Source: Emmonsiellopsis sp. PD_33
Taxonomy: Eukaryota > Ascomycota > Eurotiomycetes > Onygenales > Ajellomycetaceae
DNA: 44,820 nt
Direction of reading: 5' to 3'
NCBI GenBank assembly: GCA_032988165.1
Contig: JANTQF010000293.1
Span: 1-44,820, forward strand
Positions 1 to 10,684 of the stretch are shown piece by piece. Both the position numbers and the translations under genes were made by a program. Positions within the stretch are counted from its first letter, which is position 1. Every line of letters starts with the position of its first letter. Below the pieces are notes generated by a model. It did not search any database and was not told the DNA's origin. It saw only the letters and a list, made by a program, of their open reading frames with translations.

Positions 1-59
1 CCCCAGACCAACACCCACTCCAAGACCCTGTTCCCATCTATCTACCTCCCTAACTACCT
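1..59. repeat. Left arm of a perfect 59-bp inverted repeat
   Basis: Bases 1-59 are the exact reverse complement of 516-574. The match stops at base 60 (versus 515), and the outer end is cut by the window edge. The arms flank a 456-bp loop holding the 5' part of the copper-transporter gene, so a copy of its upstream region lies downstream of its second exon in the opposite orientation. This could be a real inversion or foldback, or an assembly artefact at a contig end. Confidence 0.9.
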
Positions 60-496
60 CCCCCTCCACAAATCTGTAGAACATCTAATAATAAAAAGGA
101 AAAAACAAAACATACCATCCGAATAACCCCCCGCAATAACCCCCCCATCCTTCACCACCTGCGCGTACCTCGCCTCATACCGCCTGCCCAGCTCACGAAC
201 ACCCTCATAGCCAGCCGTCAGCAGCACGATGGCAACGAGCGAGAGGAACAGCGAGAACGGGCCCGTGACGCGCCATTGTCTGAATATTATACATAGGTTC
301 TTCGAGGACATGGTGAAGAGCATCTAGATAGGTGTTTAAAGTGGTGTGGTTAGTAAAGTATGTGGGATAGCGGATGGGGGACGGGTGGATATGTGATATG
401 TATGTATGTACATACATTCATGCTGCACTGATCGCCGCCCATGTCCATGTCTCCGTGGCCGTGGTCCATGCCGGCAGCGTGCATTGAGTGGTCCAT
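1..496 (-). CDS. Ctr-family copper transporter, 5' part only
   Basis: High-affinity copper uptake protein of the plasma or vacuolar membrane (Ctr family, trimeric Cu(I) channel). Exon 1 is 496..416 (27 codons) and starts MDHSMHAAGMDHGHGDMDMG. This is the Met/His-rich copper-binding N-terminus typical of the family. A GTATGT..CTAG intron (415..324) precedes exon 2 (323..116), which reads MLFTMSSKNLCIIFRQW and then a hydrophobic stretch ending LTAGYEGVRE, the first transmembrane segment and linker. A donor (GGTATG) follows at about 115. The exon(s) with the remaining two membrane helices and the GxxxG motif are not in the window. If the intron is not removed, the frame runs about 20 residues to a stop at 54-56. 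The missing 3' end coincides with the 59-bp inverted repeat, so the gene may be cut only by the window edge or may be truly disrupted. Confidence 0.8.
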
Positions 497-515
497 TGGG
501 ATCCGTCGTCGGGGC

Positions 516-574
516 AGGTAGTTAGGGAGGTAGATAGATGGGAACAGGGTCTTGGAGTGGGTGTTGGTCTGGGG
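516..574. repeat. Right arm of the 59-bp inverted repeat
   Basis: Exact reverse complement of bases 1-59. It lies 20 bp upstream of the copper-transporter start codon, so it falls in the 5' leader or promoter of that gene. See the left arm. Confidence 0.9.
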
Positions 575-1004
575 AAGATAGACCGGGATATCGTATCCAG
601 GGGGGGAGTTCAGGTCTAATATATAACTGGCATATCACCTCCACGCATCCCTAGCCCGCAGTTGTAGCTTGTATAGGCCCAACATTACACGGCAGACTGA
701 GCAGCTTTGAGCGCATTAACTGCTGCACGTGATGCAAACAGTGCAAACAGCTGGCTTATCTGATATGGTCATGTGACTACCGAGTGACTGATAGCAGTCT
801 GCGCTAGCCCAAACACAGACTAGCCCACCTCATCCAGCGCCAAGCCCATCGCCAGCCCAATCAGGAAGTCTGCCGGCTTCAATTTCAAGATCCGGAAAGG
901 CGAAACCACAGCCTGGGAAGCTGCTCAAACAACCGACTTCAATTACTATCCCTAGCTACCCTTTCACAAACAAGCCCTCCTTCCCGCCCGCATCGAATAC
1001 GGCC
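575..1004. promoter_or_regulatory. Divergent intergenic region, copper transporter / eaf6
   Basis: This 430-bp gap lies between two divergently transcribed genes and must hold both promoters. I see no convincing reading frame. It contains paired TGCACGTGATG- and ATGGTCATGTGAC-type sequences (about 723-778), the first with a CACGTG E-box-like core. No copper-regulator site could be assigned with confidence. Confidence 0.4.
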
Positions 1005-2061
1005 ATGGCAGAAAACATCCCCCCCGCAACCGTTGCGGCGAACGGTGCCAATGGTGGTGCAGCTGGCCCCGGCACTGCAGAGCAGATACAGAGTCGCGGC
1101 CTGCCATATTACGAGAAACTGAGACGCGAACTGAGAGAGACGCTGCAGAAGAAGAGGGTGATGGATAAGAATATGGTGCGTACTACCATCCATCCACCCC
1201 TTCGTTTCTTCAGACACACCCGATGCCCAACGCGCATTTCAACATTCCCGCCCCGGAAATAAAAATCTCCGTAAACACATTTAACTAACACACCGCCCCC
1301 CTTCGCTGCTCCCGCTACATAGGCCGCCCTCGAAGAATCCATCTACCGCTTCGAACAGTCCTACCTCGAAGAAACAGGCGCAGGAAACATAATCAAGGGC
1401 TTCGACAACTACATCAAGGGCTCCTCCGGCGGGTCCGGGATCGGGGCGGGCAGTAGTCTCGGCTCGATGACCGCCGGCGGCGGCGGAGGCGGCGGTGGCC
1501 CCACGACGCGCCGCAAGACGCAGGTGCAGGATAGCGATCGGGTGTTCTCGAAGAGCTCGGCGAGTTTTATGCGGGTGAGTATCTCCCCCCCCCCCGCTGG
1601 GTTACACGTTGGAGAGAGTGTTGGAATGCATCCATATATCATCAATCCCCGCCCATCAATCAAATTCAGAACCAAACCAATCCAGCTCCAGCTCTAATCT
1701 AATTTAAATAATTTGAATAATATAGGACTCCCCCGCCCCATCCTCCACACACACCACCCCTTCCCACGCACCCACACCAACCTCCTCCCACCCCCCCGGC
1801 GCGCACAGGGATACCAATAACAAAGACACGGCGGCAAACAACAACGCCTCCGCCGCTAGCAGCGTCAAGGGCGGCGGCGGCGGCGGCTCAGGCATAGGTG
1901 GTAGTAATAACAAGAAGAAGAAGAACCCCACAGCAGCGACGGATTCGAGCGCGAGGGGCCGCGAGCGCGAGCGCGATGAGGATGATGAGGAGTCTGCCGG
2001 GGGCGGTGGGAATAATAAGGGGACGGTGAAGAGGTTGAAGATTACGTATGCGAGGGATTGA
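1005..2061 (+). CDS. eaf6: Chromatin modification protein Eaf6 (NuA4 histone acetyltransferase subunit)
   Basis: Small non-catalytic subunit of the NuA4 histone H4/H2A acetyltransferase in the nucleus. Three exons: 1005..1175, 1323..1574, 1726..2061 (252 aa), with introns GTGCGT..CATAG and GTGAGT..TATAG. The diagnostic region is YYEKLRRELRETLQKKRVMDKNM followed across intron 1 by LEESIYRFEQSYLEETGAGN and then IIKGFDNYIKGS. This is the Eaf6 coiled-coil domain. DSDRVFSKSSASF follows as a second conserved block. The rest is low complexity: runs of Gly (about residues 101-110), Pro/Ser/Thr, poly-Gly, a KKKK patch and RERERDEDDEE. The C-terminus VKRLKITYARD is basic. It is longer than yeast Eaf6, as usual for filamentous fungi. 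The start is the first ATG in frame with the coiled coil. The downstream neighbour is convergent. Confidence 0.9.
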
Positions 2062-2745
2062 GGATTGTTTTGGGTTGGGGTTTTACTTGTTTTTATTTAC
2101 GTGTTCGATGATGGATCGAGGGCGTTCTTTGGCGGGATGGATGGCCTAAATGGGTGTTTTCGGGAAAGGCGAGCGATACAGAAGCAAAAAAAACAAAACG
2201 GGGAAGCTGGGGTTTTTGTTAAGAACCTGCCGGATACGATAGTTGCTGTTCAGATTTCGCTTTCGTCTGAACTAATGAAGGGTTCATATTTTTTTCTCGG
2301 AAGCGCTGGCGTCTGGATTGGATTGGTATGGGTATGGGTATGCGGGGGGCGTTTTATATACATGGGATTTCAGCGGACCAATATCTCTTTCTTTTGCTTT
2401 CTTGGATGGTTTACCTGAATTTTTACAGTTTTAAATATATAGATCTAAGCAGTCTGGATGAACAATAGCGATATCTTCATTCTGGGACTGACCCTAACAT
2501 AATACCTCATACTAATGGTGTTTCAGGAGCAACTTCCTTCCGTATCTTTATTACCTGTCTCTTAGGGGCTGGCGATATCACCATTCGATCCGTCATTAAT
2601 GAATGCTCAATGGCGAGTCCCTCATTAGGAGCCATCAACTGGAACAACGAAAGAAACGCATAAAAAATAGAGGGTACTATCATAAACTCATACGATCAAA
2701 CCAGGAATTTACCTACCCATTCCCCCCTTTCCGCCTCCGCTCCCC
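2062..2745. other. Convergent 3' intergenic region
   Basis: 684 bp between the stop codons of eaf6 (plus) and the alpha-mannosidase (minus). AT-rich tracts such as TTTTAAATATATAGATC (about 2430) probably belong to the 3' UTRs. Open frames here are short and without family resemblance. No RNA gene was recognised. Confidence 0.5.
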
Positions 2746-5700
2746 CTACAGCTGCAACCGATACGTTGCAACCTCAAACGCCCTCAACTCAACATCAACA
2801 GACGCACACCCACCGTTCTGTGACACATCCAGTGCCTCCAAATCGTCTTCGAGAATATTACACTTCCATACCTGCTTGACTGGCAACTTGGAGTGAATTG
2901 ACCCACGCGCCTTTCCACCCAACGACTCGTAGATTCGCAATATGATGCTCCTGCCAGCACGCTTCTTAAACTCTCCACGCGAAACATCCTCGTCGTCCTC
3001 GCCACGCTTAATCGTGTCAAGGATTAGAGAGTCGGACCCCTTGAGTTTGATTGCTTTGAAGAGGTTTGAGGACTCATTTCCGGATGCGGATTGGACTATT
3101 AGGGGATTGTTGAAGTTATAGCCGGCGCGGACGGTGCGGGAGTCTAGGGGACCCGAGTGAGGCATGATCCCGTAGCGGATGTGGTGGCGGCCCATGTCGG
3201 CATGCGCATCTGGAGCCTTGGGGGCGCGCAGGAGCGAGAGACGCATCAGGTTGCCAACGGTGGCGAAGCCGTATTTTGAGTCATTGAGGATGGAGACACC
3301 GTACCCGTGCTCGGATAAGTCAGCCCATTTGTGGCAGCAGACTTCAAATTTGGCCATGTCCCAACTGGATGGTGAAGTTAGTAATTTAGCAAAACGGGAG
3401 GGAAGGACAGCTACGTACCTGGTGTTGTAGTGGGTTGGCCTCCTGGTAATACCATATTGGGATTCATATGATGCCTCTGTATTGTGTATGTCAACGGGAA
3501 ATTCGACCTTGAGGAACTTCATTGTTTCCTGCCATTCCACCTCGCTTGAAAACTCAACAACAGGGGGTGTATCGTCTGTGCTTGCCGACAAGCTGATTGT
3601 TGTCTTTACCCAGCTCTTGTCGCTGATCTTTGTCTCGGTCACGACACTGACCCGGTGGCTGGAATTCTCAGCAATAGTAGTTGTCCCCGACGCCAATTCC
3701 TTGCGGGATTCGAGATGGTACACCTCAACATCCCAGGCTTGCCAATACAATGGCTTGTCATCGAAAACCACCAACTGACCGGCTTTTCCACCCTTCGCGA
3801 TAACCTCTCTTTGAGCCTCATTGTCAAATAGAGAAGTAATGACGCCATTGGAAACTTCCAAAGATAGTTTTGAGTTTGCGAGTCGGAAAACGCCTGGGTT
3901 GACTTCTTCCAGAGAAACGGAATGAGACTGAATTGACTGTAGCGGTTTGATGGCAATTACTCCCATATCCCCTTGCGCAAGGGCATAATTTGATGCCCCT
4001 GACACTGCCGAGACGCCCACTTTGACAATCTCTGAGCGAGGCCATGGGAGGGTATTGATGGCGACAAGGCCGCTGCCACTACCTATACCAAGAACACCCA
4101 AGGCCTGTTGCCTTAGTTTTGACGCAGTAGAGAATATCTCGGCGTAAACTTTATCAGAATCATCGTAGCACATCTCAATCGAGCTTCCAGGGAGACAGTC
4201 ATGGAACTGGCAGAGCAAGACACCCTCCCACATATCATCAATTTCTTTTTTGGGATATTTGTAGCTCGAGTCCTTCAGGGTGGCCAGTGTAGTCAGGAAC
4301 TCGAGATCACGCAGCACAAACTCGGACTTTCTGTTGTTCAGCTTATTATTGGCCTGGGTGGTGTATGTCCCACGGTGCAGCTCAAAATACAGCTCACCAT
4401 ACCATGTGACAAAGTCGGTTCCATTGGCCGCTTTTGCTTCAAGGTTCGCAAAGAAGTCGTCCACAGTAGAGCCCATGGTCACACGCGGGAGAAGCTCGCC
4501 TTGATCCGCTATGCCACGGAGACGCCGCAGCTTCTCGATATGCTCGAAGGTCGGTCCTCCACCACCATCCCCCTTGCCAAATACAAGAAGGGATGTGTTG
4601 TCCTGATCCATCGACTTGTGCTGGCTGACGCTTCGTTTCACGTCTCCGAAATGGGCACTCGCGGTATAGGTTTCGGAGGGTGCCATGTGGCAAAGGACCT
4701 GGCTACCATCCAAGGCAACCCAATTGAAGGTGGTGTGTGGGAAATTGTTGATATTGTTCCAGCTGAGTTTCTGCGTGAAGAATCGGCTCATTCCCGCCAG
4801 CCGACATAGCTGAGGGATTTGCGAAGAGTATCCGAAGGTATCTGGTAGCCAGAACGTTTTGCAGCGTTCGCCAAAACGACTTTGAAAGAATCTCTGGCCA
4901 AATATAAACTGTCGAACCAATGATTCACCACTTGGCATATTGGTATCATGTTCCACCCAGCTTCCACCGATGGGAATGAATCTACCCTTTTTGACATACG
5001 ACTTGAGTCTATCGAATACGTAGGGGTAATCCTGTTCTAGCCACTTGAACTGCTGGGCTTGCGAACAAACAAAGCGGTGCTCAGGATAACGGTCCAGCAG
5101 ATCACACTGGTTAGACCATGATCTGGCAGTTTTGCGTCTGGTTTCCGCCCACGGCCAGAGCCAGCAGGTGTCTATGTGGCAGTGGCCAATTCCGTAGACA
5201 ATTGGCTGCTTGTCGGTTTTATAAACTGCCTCAGAGTCGACCAGGCTGCCGATGTATTTTTGTGCGATTTTGCGGCCCTTGATAATGGATTCCTGGCTGC
5301 CGTTCCCTTCAATGAAAGCGTCCATGATGGCATTTGCAACCTGCTGGGCCTCGTGAGAATGCCAGGAATCTGAAGGAAACTCTCGTGCAGCATCTTTCAA
5401 ATGCATAACGTCAGCTTAATCCATCGAATTTATACGAAAGACTATGCTTACCCCCAATCATCCAGAAGTCATAATACAGAGCCCTGGCCTGCAGATTAAC
5501 AGCTGTAATCCTGGCTGTGTGAAGCTGGTAGGATTTGTTTGGATTTGGGGGTTGGATGGAGTCGCCTCCAGGGGCGTTTCCAAACATGCCGTTGCATGCC
5601 ATCTCAATGTAAAAAATATGTGGTTTTCCATCTCTGAAACTGTCCGGAATGATCCACTCAATCCGCTCACCACCGCCAGTCAAACCCTGTAGAGGGTGCC

Positions 5701-6199
5701 CATCATCAGTCCACACCATTCCCTCGTTGTTGGCATCCCAGTGGAATTCGAGTCGCTCTTTTTGACGCATGTTCTCGGGAATGGTGAGCTGGATCTTGAA
5801 CCAGTGGGTAGACCAACTGGGGCCAAAGCTTGCTCCTCTCTTAGTCGGCTTGAATTCGTGGGAGGTGGCCTCCTCGAAACTTGGCCGGGCCAGGTCTGGC
5901 ACGGAGTAAACGGAGAGTTTGACATGCTCTTCATCATCGTTCGTGGCTTCGTAGTATTTCCTATATTCAGACAAAGGAAACATGAGCTGTCAATAGTCCG
6001 CTGGCAGTAAACTCATACCCTAGAACGAGAGCGGAGAAGGAACGCACGCCACTAGATTCTGCCCGGAGTATTGTCCTCCATCGGTGAACTGACGCAGCCG
6101 GTCTTTGTAGATGCTGCGAATCTGCTGGCCAACAGGGCGCTGCACCAGGGTGGGATACTTTGTGTCTGTCGGAGCTTGAGGCGTGCCGTTTCCGCCCAT
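2746..6199 (-). CDS. ams1: GH38 alpha-mannosidase (vacuolar Ams1 type)
   Basis: Hydrolyses terminal alpha-mannosyl residues from free oligosaccharides and glycans. Ams1 homologues reach the vacuole by the Cvt/autophagy route, which fits the absence of a signal peptide here. Exons (minus): 6199..6048, 5960..5452, 5393..3419, 3364..2746, giving 1084 aa, the usual family length. Visible motifs are GHCHIDTCWLWPW (about 290-302, zinc-binding His and Asp), FWLPDTFGYSSQIPQL (about 402-416, Asp nucleophile about 405), WVEHDTNMPSGESLVRQ, GKGDGGGGPT, and CQFHDCLPGSSI. The C-terminal half is the family beta-sandwich (YGITRRPTHYN..WDMAKFEVCCHKWADLSE). Intron 2 (5451..5394) was set to give MIG-DAAREF. Intron 3 (3418..3365) is 54 nt and has no in-frame stop, so retention would add 18 residues. 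The exon 1-2 junction (..NLVA-KYYEATNDD) is the least certain. Neighbours are unrelated. Confidence 0.92.
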
Positions 6200-7194
6200 G
6201 GTTGCAGTGTTGCAGGTTCAAAACAGAAGAGAGAAGATGGGCTTTAGGAAACGAGAAACTGCTGGGGTTAGCAGAATTGGCCCAGCGACATTAGGGATAT
6301 AAGGAGATGTTGGTGTTGGATTGGAGAGTCTGACAGGAGGGAGGTGGGAGGATGTCAGACAAGGGAGCTTGCGGGGTAAGTAGTAGCTAACCAGCCAGCC
6401 AGCTAACTCATGTCCCTGGCTGGCTGTGGCTGCACACAAAACAGCGTCCCATGGCAGGCGCCGACAGGGCTCAAACCTGTGTGTCCCTGTCTCATCCAGC
6501 AGCGGCGATCATGCTCGAGCAGCAGCTGGGTTGCTGGATGGTTGTCATGACGTTGGGATGGGGCCGGCGGGCATCCACATTCCCCAGCCGGTTCGCGGTA
6601 CTTAGTATTTATTCTAAACCCACCACAAGTTTATTTCTACGTTCAATATCTGAAAGGCCATTCAAGGCTTTGTTTTCTATACCCATCTGATGCTTCCTCG
6701 GCTGTGCGGTTATCACTAAGACAATCAACTAGGTCTGTTCTGTCTCGCATTGCAGTGTTACCCCCCCTGTCTAGACCAGGGCTCATTGTGTCTAGCCCTG
6801 TTCCACCGAGGCGTGAATGTGATTTGCTCACATGGACTCAAACTTGACTTCCATGTTTGATATAGGCGAATGCTGTGGTAGTTACTATGTTCTGGAAGCC
6901 CTCCTGGGCAGTCTACCACCTGTCTGATGATTAGTTGATTGGATGAGGATTAGCTGCTGAAGTCCTGTGCCCATTCCAAAGGAACTATGAATAAAATACT
7001 TTGATAGTGTAAACATTCTCCTAAACATTCGCGTGCTATGTCTTTCTTTGCAGAGGATTGCTACTGGTCAATTCCCGAAGGATCGGGCCGAGGACATTCC
7101 CGGATCGGAACCACACCCAGCGTCACCCCGAGTCTGCTGGTTCAAGTTCCCTTCGACATCCGCTCTCTTCGCAAGCCAAACCCGAGATTCTGCT
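6200..7194. other. Promoter side of ams1 up to the transposon
   Basis: 995 bp between the ams1 start and the transposon's left TA. The first 200 bp or so upstream of ams1 contain pyrimidine-rich tracts (on the minus strand) and repeated CCAGCCAGC-type words (about 6394-6424), as in fungal core promoters. From about 6700 on there is no supported gene. Two short plus-strand frames at 7033-7296 overlap the transposon end and resemble nothing I recognise. They may be remnants of a gene that the element entered, but I cannot show this. Confidence 0.35.
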
Positions 7195-7196
7195 TA

Positions 7197-7311
7197 TTGT
7201 GCCTTGCAAAAACCATGCGAAAGTCGCATGATTCAGCCCTTGGCAGAAACACACACTAAAAAAACACATGTCATTCCCACCCAGCATAGAAAATAGAGAC
7301 AAAAAAATCAA
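7197..7311 (+). repeat. Left terminal inverted repeat of the transposon
   Basis: It pairs with 10568..10682 in reverse complement. The outer 50 bp are identical, with a few substitutions around 7247-7272 and identity again through the CAGCATAGAAAATAGAGAC segment. It includes the short palindrome CATGCGAAAGTCGCATG (7214-7230), which holds the only CpGs in the element, apart from the mirror copy at the right end. Confidence 0.92.
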
Positions 7312-7357
7312 CAATGCCTCCTACCCACCCAAAAAACACCATTCAACCCTGATTTTC

Positions 7358-8416
7358 ATGTCAAATCTGCCAGATTCCATTAGAATGCCTACCCCCCTTG
7401 ACAAATCAACCATTAATTGGATTATACAGCTGTTGGAGGCTAGAAACTCACCAGCTTCAATCATCTGTATGCAGTCAGTCCACCTGGCAACTGTATATTG
7501 AATTCAATGGAACCAGCACATTTTTGGAACACCCAGAGGATATAGAGCAGTTCAAGGAAGGTCACTAAAGGTGACTCAGGATGTGCTCTGAGGGTTAGAG
7601 GACTTCTTTGCTGAGTATCCAATAGTGTATCTGAATGAGGCTGTTGAGTTTGTGAAGGATGAGTTTGATATAACTCTTGAAGCCTCATTGGTATCCAGAG
7701 TGCTGAAGAAGCTAAATATGACAAATAAAAAGATTGAATGTGTTGCTACTCAGTAGGATTCTGAGCTCTACCAGGTGTAGCTCATATAGATATCTCAATA
7801 TGAACCTGAACAGTTCATCTTTCTTGATGAGAGCACTGCAAATAAACATACAGCTAATTGAAGATATGAATGATCAGTAAGAGGCTTCCCATGCTGAGTT
7901 AGAACCCCCTGTAAGAGGTCAAGCAGGTAATCTATCTTGCCTGCTATAACTATTAATGAATATAAGGCTTATGATATCTTCCATGGCTCATATAACACCA
8001 AGAGATTTAATGAATTTGTATGGCTTCATATCCTACCCAACTGCCAGTGAGGATATCATGTTATAGTGATGGATAACTGCAATACACACCATTCTCAAGA
8101 GCTTAAGGCCTTGTGTATAGAGGCAGGGATTGGCCTGTTATTTTTACCTCCATATTTGCCAGATTATAACCTGATTGAGGAGTCTTTTCATGCATTGAAG
8201 GCCTGGATATGAAGGTATAGAGCTCTGGTTGATAAGCAGTTCAGTGGAGATTTTGAGGAGTTCCTACACTATGCTGTGAGGAATTTTATGAGAGATTTTA
8301 ATGCAAGAGGATATTTTCAATCAGCTCATATTAGTTAGAAGGCTATTTTACTGTATATAATTAAAAGAATCTACATTCCTGTTGGTCAACTGTGTCTTAA
8401 CATCAAGAAACTGTGA
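7358..8416 (+). pseudogene. Tc1-like DD34E transposase, 12 in-frame stops
   Basis: From ATG 7358 to TGA 8414-8416 one uninterrupted frame of 353 codons can be followed with no insertion or deletion, but with 12 premature stops. The first is at 7499-7501, and the rest are spread along the gene. Recognisable parts are an N-terminal helix-turn-helix-like stretch (INWIIQLLEARNSPASI), a linker GTPRGYRAVQGRSLKVTQDVL, the first catalytic Asp in QFIFLDES, the block SILPAIT, the second Asp in VIVMDNCNTHHS, and LLFLPPYLPDYNLIEESFHALK. The spacing between the second Asp and the catalytic Glu is 34 residues (DD34E). Several stops sit where family members have Trp or Arg (for example TGG to TAG/TGA, CGA to TGA), as expected for C-to-T decay. 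It cannot make a functional transposase. Confidence 0.88.
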
Positions 8417-8431
8417 ATCTTCCTCCTCACC

Positions 8432-10486
8432 CTAAAGCATTGAATTCCCTGTAGCAGGCCTAGAACTGGCTGCACTCCTGCTACAGATCTCATATTTGAA
8501 CTCTCTGAGATATTGAAGCCACATAGGATCTTTTAATCCATCCTGAATCATATAGAAAACACTCTGTGATATATTAAACCTATGTAATTCCTCCTCAGGT
8601 AGTTTGTGGATCATATCCAACTCAAAGACCTCCTATTTGAATATATCTTTTATGTCTCTAATAGAGTCTGCACACATTGGGTGTTTGGCAATGAGCCAGT
8701 TGAAATATTCATCCCAGACCCAGTCAGCTAGGGAACCCAGTGTTGGTAGAGGACTGCTGCATGGTAGAAGCTCAGGTTTGGGAGGGGGGGGGGGAGAGGA
8801 GATTAATGGCAGTTTGAAGGGTAGGTCTGCTGAAATTGTTTGATTATTTGATAGCTTTATAGGACTTGTTGGATTTAATGGATATAGTGGATTCAATACA
8901 GCTGGCACATTAGCAGGCAGGTTAAACACTGAGTTGAATAGATCCAGTGAAGGATATAATAGATATAGGGGGTAAGAAGGCCTTTCACCTGTTATCTCTA
9001 TCAAACATCTCATCATCATTATGTTCATCAAATTACTCATTCCATTCTGCACTGCAGGCACTGCAGGAGCACTTGGAGGGAATATAATAGCTAGCAGACT
9101 GGGCTGTATAGGTTGATTTGAAGCCTCAGATGCAGCCTCAGCTTCCACTGTCTTTTTTGAATATTTTAGATCCCACCCAAGGAGTCTTTTGATTAATCTG
9201 CTGCTTAGGACCTGTAGTGTGGCCTTATCCTTCATTATATCAAATACCCAGCTACTAATCTCACTGGTAACCATAGGAATATGGAGATTATTTAGTGAGA
9301 TTCAGCAGACTCCCCTGTCATAATTCCTGCAGTTTGAATGTTAACATTGCCATTGCTTCTTCAGTTCCCTACTTAATTGACTGAGCTCATCCTCTTTATC
9401 ACATTTAATCTTCAATTTAGTGTGTTGTTTGGTGGTAGATGTGATATGAGTAAATTTCTCTGCAGTATTCTCATTATCATCTACTTCTGCAATGTGAGGT
9501 GATTTTACTGACCATGTAGAAAATTCTAATTCATTTTTAACATTTTTTGTGTGTTTTTTAAATGTTAGCTCAGCTAACTATACAGCTTCTGCATCTGCAG
9601 CTGCAGCTGCAGCAGCTATGGCCTCAGCATTCATAATTTTGACCCTGAAAAATATCATCAGTTGGACTTTGAACTGCTTCCTATCATTATATTGATACTG
9701 CTCTAGTAGCAGGCAAATTTAATGACAGTCATACTGGGTGTTGAAGATAAGTGTGTCATTCATATTCTATTTTTTGCTGGAGCAAATCATAATTATATGG
9801 TCAAATCTGGCCTTCTTCCCTGGATTCTTTACATTCCATTTCTTTGCTATCTTATGAGCTTTGATCTCAGTGTGGGCAATTAACACTGTATTATCTGTGG
9901 TAGTAGTCATAAAGGTGCTAGATAGAGGGATCTTCTGGCCTTCAAGCTCAATGTGTTTAAAGAGACTGAATGAGACTGATCCCTTGTTGTCACTCAGTAT
10001 TTAACTGACCCCATTATGATAGGTGCATGTCATAGTCTGAGTCTCTAGCTTTAGCTCTAGATCTGATGAAGATGAATCCTCAAATAATGCCTGATTCTCT
10101 GACAACAGCAATGCCTGCAGTGACAGTTCTTGCTCAGGGGACAGCTCAGAGGACAGCTTGGAGGACAGCTCTGATGAGGATGATTCAGATTTATATGGGG
10201 AGGGGGCCTCATCATCAGTGTTCACTGTGATAGTGGCCTCCAGGTTGGGGATTTGAATCCACAGTGGTGTAGGGGTAGTCTGAACTGCCTGCAGTGCAGC
10301 CTTCTTTCTCCTTAGGGTAGACTTTCTCCTTGCAGCCTTTTTGATGGCCTTCACAGCTGCCACATTCTGCAGGGTCCCCTTCATGGTGGCTGCTGCATTC
10401 AGGGTGGCCTTTGCACTGCTGCAAGTGTGCATTTAGTAGGGTTTTTGGCCATTTGAACAGCAGGAACAGTTCATAGAGGTAGTCAT
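8432..10486 (-). pseudogene. Second transposon gene, about 684 codons, function unknown, 8 in-frame stops
   Basis: A single minus-strand frame runs from ATG 10486 to TAG 8432-8434 without frameshift. It is interrupted by stops whose first bases lie at 10435, 10003, 9769, 9721, 9580, 9343, 9304 and 8635. Most are TAA/TAG where Gln (CAA/CAG) would be a one-step C-to-T change. The N-terminus is Cys-rich (MNCSCCSNGQKPY). A basic stretch KKAARRKSTLRRKK, an acidic Ser-rich block (SESSSSELSSKLSSELS), a central segment with WNVKNPGKKARFDHIIMIC, an Ala run, a Pro-rich linker and a conserved-looking C-terminus (DEYFNWLIAKHPMC..) follow. I do not recognise the family. A long intact frame under the same decay as the transposase argues that it belongs to the element. 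It may be a DNA-binding or accessory protein, but this is only a guess. Confidence 0.6.
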
Positions 10487-10567
10487 CTTAAAAAGAGGTG
10501 GATATAGAGCAATTACATGCAAAAAACAGAGTCAAAAATGTGTGTTTTAGTGGGTAGAAAGGTTTGT

Positions 10568-10682
10568 TTATTTTTTTTGTCTCTATTTTCTATGCTGGGT
10601 GGGAATGACACACATTTTTTTGGTGTGTGTTTCCACCAAGGGCTGAATCATGCGACTTTCGCATGGTTTTTGCAAGGCACAA
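10568..10682 (-). repeat. Right terminal inverted repeat of the transposon
   Basis: Reverse complement of 7197..7311 with a handful of differences. It ends GGCACAA immediately before the TA at 10683-10684. Confidence 0.92.
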
Positions 10683-10684
10683 TA

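Larger units (their letters stand above)
7195..10684. mobile_element. Tc1/mariner-type DNA transposon, inactivated, with TA target duplication
   Basis: The element proper is 7197..10682 (3486 bp). It is bounded by TA dinucleotides (7195-7196 and 10683-10684), the target duplication of the Tc1/mariner superfamily. Both ends read TTGTGCCTTGCAAAAACC inward, and the terminal inverted repeats match for about 115 bp with few differences. Inside are a plus-strand transposase frame (7358..8416) and a minus-strand frame of unknown function (10486..8432), convergent and 15 bp apart. Both keep a single reading frame throughout but are broken by many stops. No CpG dinucleotide was found by eye between 7227 and 10652. 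The length is about twice that of a simple Tc1 element because of the second gene. It sits 323 bp upstream of the GH43 start codon. Confidence 0.92.

Noticed and set aside
2065..2418. Plus-strand frame of 117 codons just after eaf6
   Set aside because: It begins four bases after the eaf6 stop in 3' UTR-like sequence and has no domain.
4201..4809. Plus-strand open frame of 202 codons
   Set aside because: It lies wholly opposite the conserved GH38 coding sequence and has no domain of its own.
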